Shown here one piece after another: positions 13,882 through 16,187 of a DNA stretch of 16,187 bases. Origin of the DNA: CAZPWQ01 sp964590495 (GTDB taxonomy: Bacteria; Bacteroidota; Rhodothermia; Balneolales; Balneolaceae). The first letter of the stretch is position 1; every line of letters starts with the position of its first letter. The position numbers and the translations under genes are program-made. The notes beneath the pieces are model-generated. The model had not been told where the DNA came from and did no database searches. It saw only the letters and a program-made list of their open reading frames with translations. The stretch covers positions 1 to 16,187 of the forward strand of contig CAZPWQ010000081.1 in the NCBI GenBank assembly GCA_964590495.1, read 5' to 3'.

Positions 13882-15673
13882 AATCACCGGAACGGGGAAT
13901 CGCTTCTTTCAAAGCATCCTTGAAGGTTTGCTTGATGATATCGAACTGGTTCGGATCTCCTTTTAATAGTGCTTTGGCGTAGTTTACGGCCTGTTCAAAA
14001 TTGATATGCGGAGGAAGCGGCGGAACGCTGGGGTCGACTATCACTTCCAATACGGCGGGACGGCCGGCAGATAATACATCGTCCCAGGCATCAGAAATCT
14101 CTTCCGGATCATCAGTTTTCACCCCTTTTAGTCCGAGCATTTCGGCATATTCGGCATACGGGAAATCGGGAATATCCTGCGAAACCTCGAATTTCGGATC
14201 TCCAACCATTACCCTTTGCTCCCAGGTCACCTGGTTGAGATCCCGGTTGTTCAGGATCATGATTACCAGGCGGGGATCACTCCACCTCTTCCAGTATTTG
14301 GCAATGGTAATCAGGCCGTTGTTTCCCAGCATCTGCATGGCGCCGTCACCCACCAGTGCTATGACGGGACGATCCGGGTGAGCGAATTTGGCCGCAATGG
14401 CATAAGGAACCCCCGGACACATTGTTGCAAGGTTACCGGAAAGCGAAGCCATCATTCCCTCTCTCACTTTTAGATTTCTTGCAAACCAGTTGGCTGCCGA
14501 ACCGGAATCGGATGTCAGTATGACGTCGGATGGCAGTTTCGGCGAAAGCTCCCAGAATACCCGCTGCGGATTAATAGGATCGGCACTGTTCATGGCTCTT
14601 GCCTCCAGCACTTTCCACCAGTTTTCAATATCTTTCTCTATATCTTTTCTCCAGCTGCGGTCTCTTTTATAATCCAGGTAAGGGAGAAGTGCTTCAAGCG
14701 TTTGTTTACTGTCGCCCTGAAGGTTCACTTCCATCGGATAGCGGATGCTCAGCATCTTGCCGTCGATATCGATCTGAACCCCCCGGGCCTGCCCTTCTCT
14801 GGGCAGAAATTCAGAATAGGGAAAACTGGTCCCCACCATGAGAAGCGTATCACAGTTTTCCATCATCTCCCAGCTAGGCTTTGTACCCAGCAACCCTATT
14901 GCACCGGTGACATAAGGCAGTTCATCCGACAGGGCTGTCTTACCCAGAAGCGCTTTGGCTACGCCTGCTCCCAGCAGATCTGCCACTTTTCGTACTTCAT
15001 TAGGAGCATGAGCGGCGCCGGCGCCTATCAGCATCGCTACCTTCTCTCCCTCATTCAAAACATCGGCTGCTTTTTGCAATTCGGCTTCCGGCGGAATGAT
15101 ATTCGTAGAAGAATGGCCGATACCGCTGTGGATGGTCCCGTGTGCCCGGGGCGGAGTTTCAACGGCATCCAATACCTGCACGTCATTCGGCACAATTACG
15201 CAAGTAACGGTCCGATAATTTTTAGCAATACGGATCGCCCGGTCTATCAGGTGGCGGGTCTGCGTGGGATCAGAGACCATATGAACATATTCATGAGCCA
15301 CATCCTTGAACAGGGACATGAGATCTATCTCCTGCTGATAATCTCCGCCCAGCGCTGCCCGCGCCTGTTGGCCTACGATAGCCACTACCGGCTGGTGGTC
15401 CATTTTGGCATCATAAAGCCCGTTCAGGAGATGGATAGCACCCGGGCCGGACGTGGCCAGGCAGACGCCCACTTCTCCGGTAAATTTAGCATGACCGCAG
15501 GCCATAAAGGCCGCATTTTCCTCATGCCGCACCTGGATGAATTCGATCTTATCTTCCGCCCGGTCAAGGGCGCCCATTATCCCATTGATACCATCTCCGG
15601 GATAACCATAAATACGATTTATTCCCCATTCGGATATACGATTAATCAAAAAATCACTGACTTGGTTGCTCAT
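13880..15673 (-). CDS. ThDP-dependent enzyme, pyruvate oxidase/PoxB-like
   Basis: A 597-residue thiamine-diphosphate enzyme of the pyruvate oxidase/acetolactate synthase superfamily. It has an N-terminal pyrimidine-binding domain with YGYPGDGINGIMGAL, the catalytic Glu51 in VRHEENAAFMACGHAKF and CLATSGPGAIHLLNGLYDA; a central domain (about 190-335); and a C-terminal ThDP-Mg domain with VGDGAMQMLGNN then ILNNRDLNQVTWEQR. Similarity is closest in style to YdaP/PoxB proteins annotated as thiamine-pyrophosphate-requiring. Relatives decarboxylate pyruvate to acetate, passing electrons to quinone or oxygen via FAD; the electron acceptor here cannot be read. The C-terminus ends AIPRSGD, and a PoxB-type lipid-binding helix is not obvious. 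It is transcribed alone, convergent with the second kinase. The start is ATG 15673. Confidence 0.88.
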   Translation of the reverse strand: MSNQVSDFLINRISEWGINRIYGYPGDGINGIMGALDRAEDKIEFIQVRHEENAAFMACGHAKFTGEVGVCLATSGPGAIHLLNGLYDAKMDHQPVVAIVGQQARAALGGDYQQEIDLMSLFKDVAHEYVHMVSDPTQTRHLIDRAIRIAKNYRTVTCVIVPNDVQVLDAVETPPRAHGTIHSGIGHSSTNIIPPEAELQKAADVLNEGEKVAMLIGAGAAHAPNEVRKVADLLGAGVAKALLGKTALSDELPYVTGAIGLLGTKPSWEMMENCDTLLMVGTSFPYSEFLPREGQARGVQIDIDGKMLSIRYPMEVNLQGDSKQTLEALLPYLDYKRDRSWRKDIEKDIENWWKVLEARAMNSADPINPQRVFWELSPKLPSDVILTSDSGSAANWFARNLKVREGMMASLSGNLATMCPGVPYAIAAKFAHPDRPVIALVGDGAMQMLGNNGLITIAKYWKRWSDPRLVIMILNNRDLNQVTWEQRVMVGDPKFEVSQDIPDFPYAEYAEMLGLKGVKTDDPEEISDAWDDVLSAGRPAVLEVIVDPSVPPLPPHINFEQAVNYAKALLKGDPNQFDIIKQTFKDALKEAIPRSGD

Positions 15674-15741
15674 GATGAAGGAGCCTCAATTTTAGAATAG
15701 TTACTAATGATAAATGATGTATACGGTAATATATCGAGTTG

Positions 15742-15770
15742 TGTTTTTCGACTTTAACCTGCGAAAAACA
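15742..15770. promoter_or_regulatory. Perfect 9-base inverted repeat upstream of the ThDP gene
   Basis: TGTTTTTCG (15742-15750) and CGAAAAACA (15762-15770) are perfect reverse complements around 11 bases. The site lies 69-97 bases upstream of the ThDP enzyme's start on the minus strand, where an operator would be expected. On either strand it could instead be a weak hairpin terminator. Confidence 0.5.
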
Positions 15771-15995
15771 TCATGTCAAACGATCATCTCCTGGAACTTG
15801 AAATATTTGTTACTCTCATTGTTTACACAATAGAAAATAGTGAGTAGTTCCCGCTATTAAGAAAAAATAGATTCAGCCGCCCGACGGGTTCGGCAGGGCT
15901 GGGAGCCTTTTTCAGACCCATCCTCCGGCTGAAGGAGTTGGAGTGGGTCGGCCGCGGAGTGAGTAGGGTTTTATTTAAAACCTTTCCTCCCCCGT

Positions 15996-16149
15996 TGTCA
16001 TTCTGAGCCAGGGCCGGTTGTTTTTCCGGCCCGCCGCCGAAGAATCTGGTGGGGCAGAGGCCTTTGTCCGGGCTGATAGCCATGAAAGGGAGATCCTTCG
16101 ACTGGTTGATTGATTGCCCTGGTTTACGCTTCGGTGTCTCAGGATGACA
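15996..16149. repeat. Interrupted inverted-repeat element (GTCATTCTGAG type)
   Basis: The outer arms TGTCATTCTGAG (15996-16007) and CTCAGGATGACA (16138-16149) pair with one wobble. The inner arms CGAAGAATCT (16038-16047) and AGATCCTTCG (16091-16100) also pair with one wobble. This nested layout resembles the short intergenic element common in many bacterial genomes, in which GTCATTCTGAGC is directly joined to CGAAGAATCT. Here each side is interrupted by about 30-40 bases, the left one holding a perfect hairpin GGGCCGG/CCGGCCC (16011-16017, 16026-16032). Confidence 0.75.
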
Positions 16150-16187
16150 GGTTGTGGTGCAGGTGCCCGTGTGAGAAACGTACTGGA

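Larger units (their letters stand above)
15674..16187. other. Gene-free, hairpin-rich right end of the window
   Basis: No convincing gene is seen in 514 bases. Contents include the 15742-15770 inverted repeat, a lone copy of the REP-like arm (GCCGCCCGACGGG, 15876-15888, 11 of 13 positions equal to 13602-13614), an imperfect GACCCA/TGGGTC hairpin (15915-15949), the palindrome GGTTTTATTTAAAACC (15967-15982), and the interrupted inverted repeat at 15996-16149. Base composition turns GC-rich after 15870, unlike the AT-rich gaps elsewhere. Confidence 0.6.

Noticed and set aside
14702..15700. Long 332-codon open frame on + opposite the ThDP enzyme gene
   Set aside because: It is antisense to a gene with full catalytic motifs; the translation is rich in Arg, His and Cys and shows no recognisable domain.
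15823..16083. 86-codon open frame on -
   Set aside because: It translates hairpin-rich repeat sequence, including part of the 15996-16149 element, and looks like a repeat artefact.

Overview
The window reads as a chromosomal segment of a Bacteroidota-like bacterium, most plausibly Balneolales/Rhodothermota. This rests on gene content (a DUF2085-DUF4199-CPBP protease-DUF2007-CdsA run, and signalling proteins rich in PAS and HisKA_3/HisKA_2 domains), on starts that mostly lack a strong Shine-Dalgarno sequence, and on intergenic gaps filled with short degenerate repeats. The lineage is an inference; there is no rRNA or other phylogenetic marker in the window. No tRNA, CRISPR array, insertion sequence or phage gene was seen.

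Left half (about 300-6871, all on +): a polyprenol-phosphate mannosyltransferase (DPM1-like), then a tightly packed run of accA, an acyl-CoA thioesterase, a DUF2085 membrane protein, a DUF4199 membrane protein, a CPBP intramembrane protease, a DUF2007 protein, cdsA and an Ala-Glu-type dipeptide epimerase. From accA to the epimerase the gaps are 68 bases or fewer, and several neighbours overlap or nearly touch, so this is probably one housekeeping envelope/lipid operon: malonyl-CoA supply, thioester hydrolysis, CDP-diacylglycerol synthesis and murein-peptide recycling.

Middle (6872-13564): a signalling cluster. A 496-base non-coding leader with palindromes precedes a hybrid sensor kinase (PAS-PAS-HisKA_3-HATPase-receiver). 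It is followed by a separate receiver-only protein that is clearly related to the kinase's own C-terminal receiver, a convergent Rho_N/SAP-like small protein, and a second large kinase (receiver-PASx4-HisKA_2-HATPase). The window holds three receiver domains and no DNA-binding output domain.

Right end (13565-16187): a non-coding segment with two hairpins of identical geometry, a minus-strand ThDP-dependent pyruvate-oxidase-like enzyme, and about 510 bases of gene-free, hairpin-rich repeat sequence running off the window.

The most unusual feature is the repeat landscape. Short tandem repeats with 7-8 base periods sit exactly at gene boundaries (in two cases overlapping a stop, an RBS/start or a coding 3' end). 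A 25-base dispersed repeat occurs in inverted copies about 12.7 kb apart, and REP-like twin hairpins and a long interrupted inverted repeat lie near the right end.
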